Of a stretch of 38,517 nucleotides of DNA, positions 14,990 through 24,334 are shown piece by piece. Position numbers and translations under genes: made by a program. The notes under the pieces were generated by a model. That model did not search any database. It was not told the origin of the DNA and saw nothing but the letters and a program-made list of their open reading frames with translations. Every line of letters begins with the position of its first letter. Within the stretch, counting starts at the first letter, position 1. The DNA is from an uncultured Acidobacteriota bacterium (lineage in GTDB: Bacteria > Acidobacteriota > Blastocatellia > Pyrinomonadales > Pyrinomonadaceae): contig CADEGD010000004.1 in NCBI GenBank assembly GCA_902826795.1, positions 1 through 38,517 on the forward strand, read 5' to 3'.

Positions 14990-16234
14990 CTAAGAGGTCT
15001 GCGAGCCTGCGGCTTTTCTAAGAAATCTACGAATCACGAGGGCAGTCCCGCCTTTAAGGGCGGCATCGGCGCCGAACGAGGCTGTGATAATATCCGCTGC
15101 GTGTTTGAGGCCGAAGATCGGGCGCTGCCTAAGTTCGTGAGCGATCATTGGAACGAGAAACTCGGAAAGCGAACTGAGCGGGCCGCCGAGGACGACTCGT
15201 TCCGGATCGAACGCCTTGATGAGCGAATCGATGCCGACGGCGAGGGAATGTGCGGTGCTTTCGAGGGCCTGCAAAGCGTGCTTTTCTCCGCTTCGTGCAG
15301 ACAGACCAACGTGCTCCAACATTTGCGCGATCGTTTTTTCCGCTGAGCCTTTTCTCGCCGCAGGAGCAAGCCTTAGATATTCGGAAAAGAGCGCGGCCGC
15401 GTTTGCCAATGTTTCCCAGCATCCGGTTTTTCCGCACGTACATTTTTTTCCTTTGACATCGACCGTCATGTGGCCGAATTCGCCGGCGATCCCAGACGAT
15501 CCGCGATAGATGTCGCCGTTGATGATAAGGCCGCCGCCGATCCCTACGCCTGCGCTGATATAGAGCATGTCGCGAAATCCTTTAGCGGCGCCGAAGAAAT
15601 GTTCGCCGAGCGCGGCTAAGGACGCTTCGTTGTCGATGAACACCGGCCGGTCTATCTTGCCCTTCAGCCGATCAAATATCGACACGTTTCGCCACGCCAG
15701 ATTAGGGGCGAACAGGACCGTTCCCGTCTGAAAGTCGACCGCTCCCGGAACGGCGAACGAGATTCCAGCAACGCGACCATTCTCAGTCTCCGCCTGAAGA
15801 ACGGCTTTTGACACCATCTTTGACGCCATCGAAATAACGCGCCCTGCGGACATCGTCGGGTCGAAGCCCGCATCCATACGCAGAAAAGCATCACCCGCAA
15901 AGTCTGAGGCGGTGACCGTGATAGTTCCGATCCCGATTTCGACGCTCACTGCCGAAGCTTTGAGCGGATCGATATCGATCATCACCTCGCGGCGGCCAGC
16001 GCGTTCAGTTGGATTCTCGCCGATGAACTTTACGAATCCGCGTTCGACGAGTTCTGCGACGAGACTGGAAACCGTTGCTTTATTCAACCCGGTTATGCGT
16101 GAAAGTTCGACGCGCGAGATCGGTCGGTCGCGGTAGATCAGCGAAAGGATCGAGGTCAGATTTTGACTGCGAAGCGAACCGTGATTGCCGGTCGGAATGT
16201 CGGGCGGTTCGGGTTTCAATTTCGTTGTTGACAC
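14990..16234 (-). CDS. xylR: ROK-family transcriptional repressor of xylose genes
   Basis: A 414-residue regulator with an N-terminal winged helix-turn-helix (about 25-80, SRVELSRITGLNKATVSSLV) and a C-terminal ROK sugar-kinase-like fold: the DNEASLAALGE and SAGVGIGGGLI motifs, GEFGHM, and the canonical zinc motif CTCGKTGC. It diverges from xylB, and a palindrome lies between them over both promoters, so repression released by xylose or a related sugar is inferred from the XylR/NagC family. The GTG at 16234 is the only plausible start, and the -10 box ends 7 nt before it, so the mRNA may be leaderless. Confidence 0.88.
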   Translation of the reverse strand: MSTTKLKPEPPDIPTGNHGSLRSQNLTSILSLIYRDRPISRVELSRITGLNKATVSSLVAELVERGFVKFIGENPTERAGRREVMIDIDPLKASAVSVEIGIGTITVTASDFAGDAFLRMDAGFDPTMSAGRVISMASKMVSKAVLQAETENGRVAGISFAVPGAVDFQTGTVLFAPNLAWRNVSIFDRLKGKIDRPVFIDNEASLAALGEHFFGAAKGFRDMLYISAGVGIGGGLIINGDIYRGSSGIAGEFGHMTVDVKGKKCTCGKTGCWETLANAAALFSEYLRLAPAARKGSAEKTIAQMLEHVGLSARSGEKHALQALESTAHSLAVGIDSLIKAFDPERVVLGGPLSSLSEFLVPMIAHELRQRPIFGLKHAADIITASFGADAALKGGTALVIRRFLRKAAGSQTS

Positions 16235-16272
16235 TAAGAAAATAATAATCTAGATTTAGTTGATTGTCTAAA
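16228..16272. promoter_or_regulatory. Overlapping divergent xylR/xylB promoters with operator
   Basis: For xylB (+): TTGACA 16228-16233, 17 nt, TAGATT 16251-16256. For xylR (-): TAGACA read from 16270 to 16265, 17 nt, TATTAT from 16247 to 16242. The two promoters face each other and share about 40 bp. A palindrome TTTAG-N8-CTAAA at 16255-16272 overlaps the xylB -10 and start-site region and also the xylR -35, where one bound repressor could control both. Confidence 0.7.
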
Positions 16273-16288
16273 CCAATTATCCGACAAG

Positions 16289-17770
16289 ATGGTTTTTCTT
16301 GGAATTGACACCGGTACGGGCGGCTCGCGAGTGGTTGCGATAAACGAAGCAGGGTCGATCATCGCGCAGGCGACGGCCGAGCATGCTCCGTTTGCCTCGC
16401 CGCATGTCGGATGGTCGGAGCAATCGCCTGATGATTGGTGGCGTGCGGCATGTCAGGCGATAGCTAAAATTCTGTCGAGCGTTCAAGCCGATAAGATCGC
16501 AGCCGTCAGTTTCTCAGGCCAAATGCACGGATCGGTTTTTCTCGATGATAACGACTCCGTGATCCGCCCAGCTCTGCTTTGGAACGATCAGCGCACGGCG
16601 CCGCAAGTTGAAGAACTGAAAGCGACGATCGGCAATGAACGGATCATAGAGATTGTGGCCAACCAGGCAGTAACGGGTTTTACCTTGCCGAAGCTTCTGT
16701 GGCTCAGAGAGAACGAGCCGGAAAGTTGGAAGCGGGTACGCACCGTCTTGCTGCCGAAGGACTACATTCGGCTGCGACTGACGGGTGAAAAGCTCTGTGA
16801 TGCGGCCGACGCATCCGGCACGCTGATGTTTGATGTGAAGAACCGCCGATGGTCGACGGAGATGCTTGAAGCAGTCTATATCGATCCTTCGATCCTTCCG
16901 CGATGTCTTGAATCGATAGACGCGGCCGGAAGTGTGTCAGAGGCTGGGTCGGATGCGACCGGATTGAAAGTCGGTACGCCGGTGTTTGCCGGAGCGGGCG
17001 ACAACGCCGCCGGAGCGATCGGTGCCGGATTGGTCTCGCCCGGAACGCTCGGCTCGACGATTGGTACGTCGGGCGTAGTATTTGTCGTTACCGATAGGCC
17101 GACGCTTGATCCGCTGGGCCGAACGCATTCGTTGTGTCACGCGATTCCGGCACGCTGGCATATGACAGGCGTTACGCTCGCCGCGGGATACAGTTTGAAG
17201 TGGTTTCGCGATGTGTTCGCACCCGGTGTTTCCTACGACGAGCTGACCGCCGAAGCGGAGAGAGTTCCCGCCGGGTCCGATGGCTTGATCTGGCAGCCTT
17301 ACCTGATGGGTGAACGCAGTCCGCATATGGATCCAAACGCGACAGCTTCGTTCACCGGCATCACCGCAAGCCACACTCGCGCACATTTTGTACGGGCGAT
17401 CATGGAAGGCGTCGCGTTCGCCTTACGCGATTCGATCGAGATCTTTCGCTCGCTGAGTGTACCTGTGAACGATATACGGCTCGGCGGCGGTGGAGCATCT
17501 TCGCCATTGTGGCGACAGATCCAGGCGGATGTTTACGGCGAGCCGGTTTCGACGCTGGTTGCAGATGAAGGGTCGGCTTATGGCGCTGCTTTGCTCGCTG
17601 GTGTAGGAGTTGGCGCGTGGCCGTCGGTCGACGACGCAGTCAGTGAAACGATCAGAATTAGTGAGACTGTGGCGCCGAACCCTGACGATTCCGCGACGCT
17701 CGAAATAAACTATCAAAAATACAAAACGCTCTATCCGGCGTTATCGGATTCTGCGGCTCCGGAGAGATGA
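16289..17770 (+). CDS. xylB: Xylulokinase
   Basis: FGGY-family kinase converting D-xylulose to xylulose 5-phosphate, the entry into the pentose phosphate pathway. The 493-residue product starts with the phosphate-binding strand [13 protein letters not shown] and has the xylulokinase hallmarks [31 protein letters not shown] (with the catalytic Asp), [10 protein letters not shown] and [14 protein letters not shown]. The ATG at 16289 is 33 nt after the predicted -10 box. xylA begins 1 nt after its stop. The regulated divergent promoter and the following xylA and xylF genes make the substrate assignment firm. Confidence 0.93.
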   Translation: MVFLGIDTGTGGSRVVAINEAGSIIAQATAEHAPFASPHVGWSEQSPDDWWRAACQAIAKILSSVQADKIAAVSFSGQMHGSVFLDDNDSVIRPALLWNDQRTAPQVEELKATIGNERIIEIVANQAVTGFTLPKLLWLRENEPESWKRVRTVLLPKDYIRLRLTGEKLCDAADASGTLMFDVKNRRWSTEMLEAVYIDPSILPRCLESIDAAGSVSEAGSDATGLKVGTPVFAGAGDNAAGAIGAGLVSPGTLGSTIGTSGVVFVVTDRPTLDPLGRTHSLCHAIPARWHMTGVTLAAGYSLKWFRDVFAPGVSYDELTAEAERVPAGSDGLIWQPYLMGERSPHMDPNATASFTGITASHTRAHFVRAIMEGVAFALRDSIEIFRSLSVPVNDIRLGGGGASSPLWRQIQADVYGEPVSTLVADEGSAYGAALLAGVGVGAWPSVDDAVSETIRISETVAPNPDDSATLEINYQKYKTLYPALSDSAAPER

Positions 17771-17771
17771 G

Positions 17772-18926
17772 ATGACCTTTGAACCAAAACCTGAACATAA
17801 ATTTTCATTCGGCCTGTGGACGGTCGGCAACCGCGGCCGCGATCCGTTCGGCGAGGCGGTGCGAGATACGCTGACGCCTGTCGATGCGGTCAAGATGCTA
17901 GCCGAAGTTGGCGCTTACGGCGTGAATTTTCATGACAACGATCTTGTCCCGATCGATGCGGCCGCTGCCGAGCGAGATTCGATCGTCAGGGAGTTTCGTG
18001 CGGCGTGCGAATCCAGCGGTATCAAGGTGCCGATGGCGACCGTGAATTTATTTTACGAAGCGGCTTTTCGAGACGGTGCGTTCACAGCAAACGACGCGAA
18101 CGTTCGCTCGTATGCAGTTCAAAAGACGATGCGGGCGATGGACCTTGGCGCCGAGTTTGGCGCCGAGACGTTCGTCCTTTGGGGCGGCCGCGAGGGTGTC
18201 GAGACCGATGCGTGCCGCCGGCCGGATGATGCGATCAAACGATTTCGTGAGGCGATGAACTATCTGTGCGAATACAACATTGCCCAGGGTTACGGTTATA
18301 AGTTTGCGCTCGAAGCAAAGCCGAACGAGCCGCGAGCAGACATTTATTTCCCGACGACCGGATCGTATCTCGCTTTTATCGAATCACTTGACCACAAGGA
18401 GATGGTCGGCGTTAACCCCGAAGTCGCTCACGAGACGATGCCGGGGCTGAACATGATGCACGCGGTCGCGCAGGCATGGGAAGCGGGCAAGCTGTTTCAT
18501 ATCGACCTAAACGATCAGGTTCCGGGCCGATACGATCAGGATCTTAGATTCGGTTCGGCTAATCCGAAGGGAGCGTTCTGGCTCGTGAAATATCTTGAAG
18601 ACGTCGGCTACGACGGCCCGAGACATTTCGACGCACACGCCTATCGCACTGAAGACTTCGAGGGCGTGAAAGACTTTGCTAGAGGCTGCATGCGCACGTA
18701 CCTGATCTTTAAGGACAAGGGCGAGCGCTGGAATGCGAACGCCGAGATCAAAGCGCTGCTCGCTGAGATCGCGGCGACCGATAACGGTGGTGTCGGAGCC
18801 TTTAGTACAGAGGCGTCGGCCGGATTGCTCGGCCGCTCGTTTGATCGAGTGGCCTTAGCGTCGAAGGGACTTAAGTACGAGCGGCTGGACCAGCTTACGA
18901 TGGAGATATTACTTGGAGTGGACTAA
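17772..18926 (+). CDS. xylA: Xylose isomerase, actinobacterial (class I) type
   Basis: Interconverts D-xylose and D-xylulose. The 384-residue TIM barrel is of the short Streptomyces/Arthrobacter type. The catalytic and metal residues can be counted directly and keep the textbook numbering of those enzymes: His54 and Asp57 (FHDND), Glu181 and Lys183 (LEAKPNEPR), Glu217 and His220, Asp245, Asp255, Asp257 and Asp287. This is close to the Actinobacterial form rather than the longer type of Bacteroides and Escherichia, so an old transfer is possible. The ATG at 17772 follows xylB by 1 nt, with GGAG within the xylB end; xylF begins directly after the stop. Confidence 0.97.
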   Translation: MTFEPKPEHKFSFGLWTVGNRGRDPFGEAVRDTLTPVDAVKMLAEVGAYGVNFHDNDLVPIDAAAAERDSIVREFRAACESSGIKVPMATVNLFYEAAFRDGAFTANDANVRSYAVQKTMRAMDLGAEFGAETFVLWGGREGVETDACRRPDDAIKRFREAMNYLCEYNIAQGYGYKFALEAKPNEPRADIYFPTTGSYLAFIESLDHKEMVGVNPEVAHETMPGLNMMHAVAQAWEAGKLFHIDLNDQVPGRYDQDLRFGSANPKGAFWLVKYLEDVGYDGPRHFDAHAYRTEDFEGVKDFARGCMRTYLIFKDKGERWNANAEIKALLAEIAATDNGGVGAFSTEASAGLLGRSFDRVALASKGLKYERLDQLTMEILLGVD

Positions 18927-19964
18927 ATGAAACTGATCACAATAATACTTTCGATCGCTATTTCGCTTCTGCTCGCTGGCTGCACCGGCCAGACAGGAGC
19001 GCCGACATCGAACACCAAAGCTCCCGGAGCAAAGCTCAAGATCGGCTTCTCGATGGACACGCTTAAAGAAGAGCGTTGGCAAAAAGATCGAGACCTTTTC
19101 GTGAAGCGAGCCGAAGAGCTCGGTGCCGAAGTGATCGTCCAATCTGCCGACGGCAACGACGAGACTCAGGTCAATCAAGCTCAAGCGTTGTTGCTTCAGG
19201 GCGTAGACGTGTTGGTCGTGATCCCGCACAACGCGGACGTGGCCGGGGCAATAGTCGAAGCGGCGAAAAAGCAGAACGTTCCCGTCGTCTCTTACGACCG
19301 CCTGATCCGAAACTCCGCACCGGATCTTTACATCTCGTTCGACAACGAGAAAGTGGGAGAGCTACAAGCTAAATATCTTCTTGAGCGCGCTCCAAAGGGC
19401 AACTACATCCTCATCGGCGGAGCGCCGACCGACAACAACGCGAACATCGTTCGAGCTGGCCAGATGAAAGTGCTGCAACCGGCGATCGATCGCGGAGATA
19501 TCAAGATCGTTGCCGACCAATGGGCGAAAGACTGGCTGGCGGAAGAAGCGTTGAAGCACACCGAGAACGCTCTTACTCAAAATGCGAACGATGTCGCCGC
19601 CGTCGTCGCGTCGAATGATTCGACCGCTGGCGGAGTCGTGCAGGCTCTTCTACAGAAAGGCTTGGCTGAGAAAGTTGTAGTTTCAGGCCAGGACGCGGAT
19701 CTCGCGGCATTGCAGCGGGTAGTCGCGGGAACACAGTCGATGACGGTTTATAAGCCGGTTTCGCGGCTTGCAACCAAGGCTGCCGAAGCGGCAGTGTCGT
19801 TGGCGAAAGGCGAGAAACCCCCAACTGACAGATCGGTCAACAACGGCCGCGTCGACGTGCCGTTCATCTATCTCGAACCGATCCCGGTCGATAAAGAAAA
19901 CGTCGACGCGACGGTGATCAAAGACGGCTATCAGAAGCGTGAAGACGTTTACAAAAAGCCTTAG
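18927..19964 (+). CDS. xylF: D-xylose ABC transporter substrate-binding lipoprotein
   Basis: Periplasmic sugar-binding protein of the type 1 (ribose/xylose) fold, 345 residues. The signal peptide ends in the lipobox LAGC (Cys19), so it should be lipid-anchored. The mature part begins KLKIGFSMDTLKEERWQKD and shows VLVVIPHNADV, VPVVSYDRLI, ISFDNEKVG, LIGGAPTDNNA and VVASNDSTAGG, all typical of XylF. The ATG at 18927 abuts the xylA stop. The ATPase and permease that XylF needs (XylG, XylH) are not here; a GH10 xylanase follows instead, 10 nt downstream. Confidence 0.92.
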   Translation: MKLITIILSIAISLLLAGCTGQTGAPTSNTKAPGAKLKIGFSMDTLKEERWQKDRDLFVKRAEELGAEVIVQSADGNDETQVNQAQALLLQGVDVLVVIPHNADVAGAIVEAAKKQNVPVVSYDRLIRNSAPDLYISFDNEKVGELQAKYLLERAPKGNYILIGGAPTDNNANIVRAGQMKVLQPAIDRGDIKIVADQWAKDWLAEEALKHTENALTQNANDVAAVVASNDSTAGGVVQALLQKGLAEKVVVSGQDADLAALQRVVAGTQSMTVYKPVSRLATKAAEAAVSLAKGEKPPTDRSVNNGRVDVPFIYLEPIPVDKENVDATVIKDGYQKREDVYKKP

Positions 19965-19974
19965 ATTGAAGATC

Positions 19975-21087
19975 ATGCGCAAGTTTTTTACGACGCTCTC
20001 TCTTATCTGCTCGCTGTTCGCGATTACCTCTATCTGCCAGCGGCCGCTGAAAAATGTTTTCGCCGGGCATTTTCGAATCGGTGCGGCTCTCAACGAAAAG
20101 CAGTTCACCGGCCGCGACAAGCGTGGAGCTGGAATCGTCACGACTAACTTCAACACGATCTCACCCGAGAACGTGTTGAAGTGGGAAGCGATCCAACCGG
20201 TCGAGGGAAAGTTCGATTTTTCCAAGGCGGATGAATACGTCGCGTTCGGCGAGAAGCACAAGATGTTTATCGTCGGCCACACGCTCGTTTGGCATAACCA
20301 AACGCCAAAATGGGTGTTCGAAGGTCCGGACGGAAAGCAGGCTTCAAAGGAACTGCTAACGAAACGATTGCGAGATCATATTTTCAAGGTCGTCGGAAGG
20401 TATAAGGGAAAGATCGGCGCGTGGGATGTCGTGAATGAGGCGATGAATGACGACGGCAGTTATCGCGAGTCCGAATGGTTCAAGATCCTCGGCAAGGAAT
20501 ACCTCGCTCTTGCTTTCAGGTTTGCACACGAAGCCGACCCGCCGGCAGACCTTTACTACAACGACTATTCGCTCGAGATGGCGGAGAAGCGGCGCGGAAC
20601 GATCGAGATGGTTCGATGGCTGTTAGATCAGAAAGCGCCGATCGGGGGCGTCGGTTCGCAAAGTCATCATCGGATGGAATGGCCGGCGATCGAAGATCAG
20701 GAGAAGACGCTGACCGACCTCGCGACGCTCGGGCTCAAGATCGCCATCACCGAACTCGATATCGACGTACTTCCCAATCCGTCAGATTATCGCGGAGCCG
20801 AAGTGAGCGTGAATTTCGAACGGCGTCCCGAGCTTGACCCGTTCAAAAAATCGTTTCCCGCCGAGCGGCAATCGGCTCTAGCTAAGCGCTATCAAGACCT
20901 CTTTCGCGTGTTCGTCAAGCACAGTAAGCTGATCGACCGCGTGACTTTTTGGTGCGTGACAGACGGCGATTCATGGCTTAACGGTTGGCCGGTCCGCGGC
21001 CGTACGAATCATCCACTCTTGTGGGATCGTGCCGGTAAACCAAAACCTGCTTTCGGGGCCGTAGTCGAAACCGCGGCGGGCAACTGA
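19975..21087 (+). CDS. GH10 endo-1,4-beta-xylanase
   Basis: Exported xylanase, 370 residues from the ATG at 19975 (a longer in-frame start at 19939 would overlap xylF by 26 nt and spoil the signal peptide). Residues about 1-20 form a signal peptide. The GH10 core follows: FNTISPENVLKWEAIQP, VGHTLVWHNQTPKW, the acid/base Glu155 in WDVVNEAMND, YYNDYS, VGSQSHH, and the nucleophile Glu260 in AITELDID, ending near TFWCVTDGDSWLNGWP. It is probably the last gene of the xylR-controlled unit, supplying xylose oligomers for XylF, XylA and XylB. Confidence 0.93.
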   Translation: MRKFFTTLSLICSLFAITSICQRPLKNVFAGHFRIGAALNEKQFTGRDKRGAGIVTTNFNTISPENVLKWEAIQPVEGKFDFSKADEYVAFGEKHKMFIVGHTLVWHNQTPKWVFEGPDGKQASKELLTKRLRDHIFKVVGRYKGKIGAWDVVNEAMNDDGSYRESEWFKILGKEYLALAFRFAHEADPPADLYYNDYSLEMAEKRRGTIEMVRWLLDQKAPIGGVGSQSHHRMEWPAIEDQEKTLTDLATLGLKIAITELDIDVLPNPSDYRGAEVSVNFERRPELDPFKKSFPAERQSALAKRYQDLFRVFVKHSKLIDRVTFWCVTDGDSWLNGWPVRGRTNHPLLWDRAGKPKPAFGAVVETAAGN

Positions 21088-21139
21088 TGATGCTTCGTGC
21101 TAGCCAGAATCGGTCGTTCGCCATTAAGATACTCTGGCT

Positions 21140-22447
21140 ATGTTCAACTCACGATACCTTCTTGTAAGTCTTTGCCTTCTCATCTGCGCGATGTCCGGCA
21201 TCGCTCAGACTTCGTCGCCGTTCGTGCGGACGAGCGGAACCGCGTTTAAACTCAGAGGAAAGCCGTACTACTTCGTCGGAACAAACTATTGGTATGGAAG
21301 CCTGCTCGGACTCGAAAAGGACAAGAAGCGAGGTATCGACCGGCTGCGAAAAGAGCTCGACTTTTTGAAGTCGCAGGGCGTGACGAACCTGCGGCTGCTT
21401 GGCGGGGCGGAAGGTTCGGGAATGATCAACGGCGTGATCCGCGTCGGCCCGCCGCTGCAGCCAACGCAAGCGCAATTCAATGACGACGTGCTGAAAGGAC
21501 TCGACATCGTGCTCGCCGAAATGGGCAAGCGCGATATGAAGGGCATCGTTTTCATCAGCAACAACTGGGAATGGAGCGGCGGCTTTCAACAGTATCTGAT
21601 CTGGAATGGATTGGTGCCGAAAGATCAGGAAACCCGCAAGCTCACATGGGACGAGCAACGCGATATCGTTTCGAAATTCTACGGCTGTGCGAAGTGTAAA
21701 GAGAGCTACAACCAGCACCTATCCAAACTGGTCGACCGAACTAACACAGTGACCGGCAAGCGATACGCGGACGACACGGCGATCATGGCGTGGGAGCTTG
21801 CCAACGAACCGCGGCCGATGCGCCCTTACGCAAACGACGATTACAAAAACTGGATCAGCGATGTGTCGGCTTTGATCAAGTCGAAGGACACAAATCACCT
21901 CGTCACGATCGGACACGAAGGCTTCATGGGAACGGAAAGTTATGAGCTTTTCGAGGAGATCCACGCTAACAAAAATGTCGATTATCTCGCGATCCACATC
22001 TGGGCTAAGAACTGGGGCTGGTTCACCGGCGATAAGCTCGCCGATGGCTTTCCGAATGTCGTGGAAAAAGCGACCGAATATGTCGCCCGGCATATTCCGA
22101 TCGCAAAGAAACTGAATAAGCCGCTTGTGCTCGAAGAGTTCGGATTGCCGCGCGACAATCACAGTTTCGATCCCACATCGTCGACCGAATATCGCGATAA
22201 ATATTTCGCCAAGATGCTTTCGTTCATCGGCAATCAACCTGGCGGCGATCCGGCAGTCGGTGGGGCAAACTTCTGGGCATTCGGCGGAACGGCAAGGCCG
22301 ATCAAGGGACAGGTATTTTGGAAATCCGGCGACGAATACATGGGCGATCCGCCGATGGAAGAACAAGGACTGAACACCATCTTCGACAGCGACAAAACTA
22401 CGTGGAAGGTTCTAAGTTCGACGGCGAAAGCGATCAGGAGCAAGTAG
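21140..22447 (+). CDS. GH5 endo-beta-mannanase-like glycoside hydrolase
   Basis: Exported 435-residue glycoside hydrolase of family 5, most like subfamily 7 beta-mannanases. The signal peptide covers about 1-22 (SGIAQ). Key features are FYFVGTNYWYG-like opening (YYFVGTNYWYG), GVTNLRLLGG, the catalytic acid/base Glu223 in WELANEPRP, HIWAKNWGW and the nucleophile Glu333 in VLEEFGLP. It lies 52 nt after the xylanase on the same strand, so read-through from xylB is possible. It is convergent with the next gene, only 3 nt apart, with no visible terminator. It should cleave mannan backbones outside the cytoplasm. Confidence 0.88.
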   Translation: MFNSRYLLVSLCLLICAMSGIAQTSSPFVRTSGTAFKLRGKPYYFVGTNYWYGSLLGLEKDKKRGIDRLRKELDFLKSQGVTNLRLLGGAEGSGMINGVIRVGPPLQPTQAQFNDDVLKGLDIVLAEMGKRDMKGIVFISNNWEWSGGFQQYLIWNGLVPKDQETRKLTWDEQRDIVSKFYGCAKCKESYNQHLSKLVDRTNTVTGKRYADDTAIMAWELANEPRPMRPYANDDYKNWISDVSALIKSKDTNHLVTIGHEGFMGTESYELFEEIHANKNVDYLAIHIWAKNWGWFTGDKLADGFPNVVEKATEYVARHIPIAKKLNKPLVLEEFGLPRDNHSFDPTSSTEYRDKYFAKMLSFIGNQPGGDPAVGGANFWAFGGTARPIKGQVFWKSGDEYMGDPPMEEQGLNTIFDSDKTTWKVLSSTAKAIRSK

Positions 22448-22450
22448 CGG

Positions 22451-23023
22451 TCAGGCAGGATATCGGCCGACGCCGAGAGCATCGGCAACGCGGTTGATGT
22501 AGTTGAACCACGATGCGATCAGCGTGATCTGCAAGATTGCCTGATCGTCGAAGCCCGCATCTCTCATGCGAGTGTGGTATTCCGGCGTGACTTTTACGGC
22601 ATCTTTCGTAAGCTGCACGACGTATTCGATCATCACCTTCTCGGCATCCGTGATCGGTGCGGTCAGGTAATCTTCGCGGATGGCCGCGACGAGTTCTTCA
22701 TCCAAAGTTGCTCTACGCAGAAACTCCGCGTGCGATTCCACTCAGTAAAAGCAGTCGTTGGTGTCAGACACCATCATCGCGATCATCTCGTGATGGCGGC
22801 GGCTGAGCGGAAGATCGGGCGACATCAACGCGCCGAAGGTCGAGAATGCGTGAAACATCGCCGCCGGGATAAGCGTGTGTGATTCGACGATAGATTCTTC
22901 CGTTCCGGTTACGCCGGCGGTCGATTCCTCATACTCTTTCGGATACATCGCACGCTGTTTCAAAAGCAGGTCGAGCAACTCGCCATCGGCATCCTTCAAC
23001 GGAACTGTCTTGATCCACGCCAT
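22451..23023 (-). CDS. AhpD-like (carboxymuconolactone decarboxylase family) candidate selenoprotein
   Basis: Two same-frame reading frames separated by one UGA at 22742-22744 together give one 190-residue protein of the peroxidase-related AhpD/CMD family. The core [30 protein letters not shown] matches the family motif E...CxxC...H. Glu79, Cys91 and His98 are present, and the UGA is codon 94, where the second redox Cys belongs. Reading it as selenocysteine gives CxxU. A fitting bacterial SECIS hairpin starts 10 nt downstream. The real stop at 22451-22453 is also UGA. The gene starts 1 nt after the APC permease stop, so it is coupled to it. Family members reduce peroxides or act as thiol oxidoreductases. 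The alternative is a nonsense mutation; disruptions in both upstream genes keep that open. Confidence 0.75.
22715..22731 (-). promoter_or_regulatory. Candidate bacterial SECIS element
   Basis: On the - strand ACGCGGA (22731-22725) pairs with TCTGCGT (22721-22715), six Watson-Crick pairs and one G-U, closing the triloop GTT. The loop G is 18 nt after the UGA (17 nt between). This fits the general bacterial SECIS rule of a G at the start of a small apical loop about 16-37 nt from the UGA. It lies within the coding sequence, as bacterial SECIS elements do. Confidence 0.6.
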
Positions 23024-23024
23024 A

Positions 23025-24334
23025 TCAGCTTATTCGATTCCTACGGAAGAAATAATAAACAGGCAGCCCGAGGAATACCAGCCCGACGCCGATCAGGGTT
23101 CGAGACGGATCGCGCATCGCGATAAAGAAAAGTACGACGCCGGTGATAACTAAAAACACGATCGGCGTGATCGGGAACAGAGGTGTCTTGAAGCCGGAAT
23201 GTTCGCGGCGGCGAAACACGAAGACCGACGCAACTGTCGCGGCGATGGATACGACCACGACGAAAAAGAACAGCGAAATGATCTGCTGAAAGCTGCCGGA
23301 GAAGATCAGGATAACGCCGAGAGCGGCTTGGATCGCCGTAGCGATATACGGCGTTTGAAACTTCGGATGAACGGCGGCGACCTGCCGGAAGAAAAGTCCG
23401 TCTCTTGCCATCGCATAATAAAGCCGTGGAGACACCATCATGTACGCGATCAAGAACCGAGTACCGATGCGATCACGACCGAAGAAAACACGACGGCACC
23501 GGCCGATCCGAAAAGTGCTTCGCCGACTTGTGCCGCGAAAGTTTCGTCGCTGGTGATGCCCGCAGTCGGAACGAGATACATGAACACGCCGCTGACGGCA
23601 ATGTAGACAAGCGTCAGGATCAGTACGCCGATGATCAAAGCTCGCGGTAGATTTCGTTCCGGATCGCGGATCTCGCCGGCGATCCGTGTAAGTTCCCACC
23701 AGCCCGCGAAAGAGAAAAATGCGCCGACCAATCCTCCGGCCATCGCTCCTACGACGTCTTGCGGCATCGCGAAAAACGGAGAGAGGTTCGCCGCGTCACC
23801 CCGGCCGGCGAGGATTCCGTAAAGGACAATGAAAAAGAGAAATGCGATCTTGAGCAGCGTGAGCACCTTCAGCAACTGTGAGCTGATCCGGGTGCCGATG
23901 ATGTTCAAAGCCGCGACCGCCATCACGATGACCGCCGCGACGAACGGCTGAAACGAGGTCGGGATAGGAAGGACTCGGTCGAGATAGCTTGTAAGGCCTA
24001 TAGAGAAGATCGCAGTCAATCCGGGATCGAGAACGAGCAAGAGGACCCAGCCGTAGAGAAACGCGACGGCGTCTCCGTAAGCTTCGCGAAGATAGACGTA
24101 GCTGCCGCCCGCTTCGGGAAATCGCGAGGAGAGTTCGGAATAACACAACGCCCCGCAAAGCGTCATCAACCCAACGACAAGCCAGATACCCAGCAGCCAT
24201 GCCGGTGAACCCACCGATCTAGCCATGCCTGCGGGAACGAGGAAAATACCGACCGCGATCACCTGGCCGACGATGATCGCGACCGCGGTTCCCAGACCAT
24301 ATCGGCGTGTGAGGCCGGTTTCAGAGCTCTCCAT
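23025..24334 (-). pseudogene. APC-family amino acid permease, single-base frameshift
   Basis: A 12-helix APC permease: GLGTAVAIIVGQVIAVGIF opens helix 1, and helices follow through the C-terminal region near LVFLGLPVYYFFRR. The frame from the ATG at 24334 stops at 23450-23452 after SVVIASVLGS, while the next frame continues at once with LIAYMMVSPRLYYAMARDGLFF. Adding one base restores an uninterrupted protein of 436 residues, a normal length, so one base is missing near 23452. No slippery heptamer is seen, so programmed frameshifting is unlikely; recent inactivation or a sequence error is more likely. The start overlaps the upstream receptor stop (TGATG), and the selenoprotein candidate follows 1 nt after its stop. 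Confidence 0.8.

Noticed and set aside
22742..22744. UGA read as tryptophan (alternative genetic code)
   Set aside because: argH, tilS, folP's neighbours, pilT-region genes and this gene itself end in UGA in the right places, so UGA is a normal stop here.
23446..23460. Programmed -1 frameshift in the permease
   Set aside because: No slippery heptamer and no APC permease known to need one; a missing base is simpler.
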